Source: CAYHGV01 sp964356135 (lineage in GTDB: Bacteria; Hydrothermota; Tepidihabitantia; CAYHGV01). From it: a DNA stretch of 13,740 bases. This document shows positions 12,996 through 13,740 of this stretch, one piece after another. Position numbers and translations under genes: made by a program. The notes beneath the pieces were generated by a model. That model searched no databases, was not told the origin of the DNA, and saw only the letters and a list, made by a program, of their open reading frames with translations. Each line of letters starts with the position of its first letter. Within the stretch, counting starts at the first letter, position 1. Where the stretch lies: NCBI GenBank assembly GCA_964356135.1, contig CAYHGV010000079.1, forward strand, positions 1-13,740. Reading direction: 5' to 3'.

Positions 12996-13740
12996 TTATC
13001 CGTGTTCGCCTCGTTCCGAGGCGCCATCGGTGGTTACTGTCCCGGCATCGGTTTTTTTCTCGATCAGCGCATAGGCATCGTGGTTGTGGATCGACTCATG
13101 ACTAATAACCTCGACGCTGTACCAGCTGATATTCTGGTTAGAGTTGAGCCGTTGTGCAACATTCCGCGCGACATCTTCGACAAAGGTAGGGTGGGCGTAG
13201 GCGTATTCGGTTACGAATTTTTCATCCTCGCGTTTGAGCAGTGAATATACCGGCGACGATGCACAGCCTTCAACCAGTCCGATGAGATCTTCAATCCAGA
13301 GAAAACCTTTGAACCGAACGAGGACCTTAATCTCGCCCCGCTGGTTGTGGGCACCCCGTTCCGACATCTCTTTCGAACAGGGACAGAGGGTTGTGATCGG
13401 CACCGTTACCCCAAGCCAGAGTCGGACCTTATCGGTTAAGGATCCGATTAATCGGCACGGATACTCCATAACACCATGTGCCTGGGAGACCGGTGCGGAT
13501 TTTTCAATGAAATACGGAAATTCCATTTCCAAATGGGCAGACTCGGCATTGAGCACCCGTTTCATTTCTTTCAGGATCGACCCGAAATTATGAATGGCGA
13601 TTTCCCGACGATACTTATTGAGAATTTCGACAAAGCGGCTCATATGGGTGCCCCGGAAATGGTGGGGGAGATTGGCATACATATTGATACTGGCGATGGT
13701 GTGCTGCCGCTTATAGGACCGGTCCTCTAAGAGAATCGGA
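12996..13740 (-). CDS. folE2: GTP cyclohydrolase FolE2 (type IB), partial at the 5' end
   Basis: FolE2 opens and rearranges GTP to 7,8-dihydroneopterin triphosphate, the first step to folate and also to queuosine. The frame is open to the right edge and the visible 247 residues begin within PILLEDRSYKRQHTIASINM, so the true start lies outside. Diagnostic segments are LPHHFRGTHMSRFVEIL, NAESAHLEMEFPYFIEKSAP, GVTVPITTLCPCSKEMS with RGAHNQRG (catalytic Cys/His region), FLWIEDLIGLVEGCASSPVYSLLKREDEKFVTE, NPTFVED-type AHPTFVEDVARNVA and VEVISHESIHNHDAYA. This is the zinc-independent or metal-flexible type unrelated to FolE1. The last ~15 residues (TVTTDGASERGEHG) are encoded by the adjoining repeat and are probably not part of the fold. 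Confidence 0.95.
   Translation of the reverse strand, partial: PILLEDRSYKRQHTIASINMYANLPHHFRGTHMSRFVEILNKYRREIAIHNFGSILKEMKRVLNAESAHLEMEFPYFIEKSAPVSQAHGVMEYPCRLIGSLTDKVRLWLGVTVPITTLCPCSKEMSERGAHNQRGEIKVLVRFKGFLWIEDLIGLVEGCASSPVYSLLKREDEKFVTEYAYAHPTFVEDVARNVAQRLNSNQNISWYSVEVISHESIHNHDAYALIEKKTDAGTVTTDGASERGEHG
13007..13023. repeat. Perfect palindrome with 7 bp arms in the folE2 3' end
   Basis: CGCCTCG (13007-13013) and CGAGGCG (13017-13023) pair around TTC. It splits a unit-A repeat between CGTGTT and CCATCGGTGG. A related but imperfect insert occupies the same place in the previous copy (about 12917-12950). It encodes part of the predicted FolE2 tail. Confidence 0.6.

Larger units (their letters stand above)
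12593..13040. repeat. Degenerate two-unit repeat array
   Basis: Two kinds of unit alternate. Unit A is about GTGTCCATnnGTGG plus TTAC, with near-intact copies at 12599-12612, 12662-12675, 12791-12804 and 12851-12864. Unit B is about TTCCGTG, CTTCCGTGG, TAAATTCTTTAT, near 12624-12655, 12693-12716, 12770-12788, 12813-12848 and 12971-12999. Copies differ by several bases and spacing is irregular, so this is not CRISPR. A 24-base direct repeat links 12905-12928 to 12995-13018. The right end runs into the folE2 coding region. Similar 'CACGGA/CAGAG' low-complexity intergenic repeats are known from several bacterial phyla; their origin is unclear. Confidence 0.75.

Noticed and set aside
12593..13040. 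CRISPR array
   Set aside because: The units are degenerate, of two alternating kinds and irregularly spaced, and there are no unique spacers of uniform length or cas genes.
12760..13244. Several open frames through the repeat region and antisense to folE2
   Set aside because: They translate to repeat-derived low-complexity peptides, and the 3' parts are shadows of the clear FolE2 frame.

Overview
The window looks like chromosomal DNA from a Gram-negative-type bacterium. It has an outer-membrane PorV/PorQ-like barrel, a type IV pilus inner-membrane module (pilM-pilN-pilO) and a separate acetyl-CoA carboxylase alpha subunit. The many conserved but unnamed families (DUF366, DUF4416, DUF502, a PATAN/DUF4388 protein, a barrel-sandwich plus KOW protein) and tight gene packing suggest an uncultured candidate-phylum lineage, perhaps of the WOR-3/FCB type. 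That placement is an inference and cannot be settled from the sequence alone. No rRNA, tRNA, CRISPR array, transposase or phage gene is visible.

Layout. (1) Bases 1-855, minus: the N-terminal part of a secreted M6-family metalloprotease, cut by the window edge. (2) Bases 856-1328: a regulatory gap with outward-facing promoters. A plus-strand NifU/IscU-like gene follows (1329-1721). (3) Bases 1771-8417, minus: a compact run of ten genes. In transcription order these are a barrel-sandwich/KOW protein, a PorV-like barrel, accA, a PATAN-domain protein, scpB, DUF4416, a 6-pyruvoyl-tetrahydropterin-synthase paralog with the PTPS-III signature, DUF366, a small possible lipoprotein and DUF502. Most junctions overlap or are only a few bases apart; the PTPS gene also has its own promoter. 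(4) Bases 8418-8789: a divergent intergenic region with palindromes and two opposed promoters. (5) Bases 8790-12028, plus: a small zincin, pilM-pilN-pilO and mazG. (6) Bases 11967-12572, minus: an isoprenylcysteine-methyltransferase-like membrane protein that overlaps mazG tail to tail. (7) Bases 12573-13040: a degenerate repeat region with embedded palindromes. (8) From 12996 to the right edge, minus: folE2, cut by the window edge.

How they work together. FolE2 makes dihydroneopterin triphosphate from GTP. The PTPS-III-type protein is the kind that can replace dihydroneopterin aldolase, so together they suggest a folate route without FolB. PilM, PilN and PilO form the cytoplasmic and inner-membrane assembly platform of a type IV pilus or type II secretion-like machine.

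The most striking signal is transcriptional. Five genes (1329+, 3693-, 8417-, 8790+, 9211+) each have a TTGACA-like -35 box, a 16-17 bp spacer and a -10 box. In every case the predicted start site falls within about one base of the start codon, with no Shine-Dalgarno site. Leaderless mRNA therefore appears to be a routine mode here, while the M6 protease keeps a classic AAGGAGG site. The second notable signal is a repeat family whose units are split at the same point by short palindromes. These palindromes also form the predicted end of folE2 and the predicted start of the methyltransferase gene.
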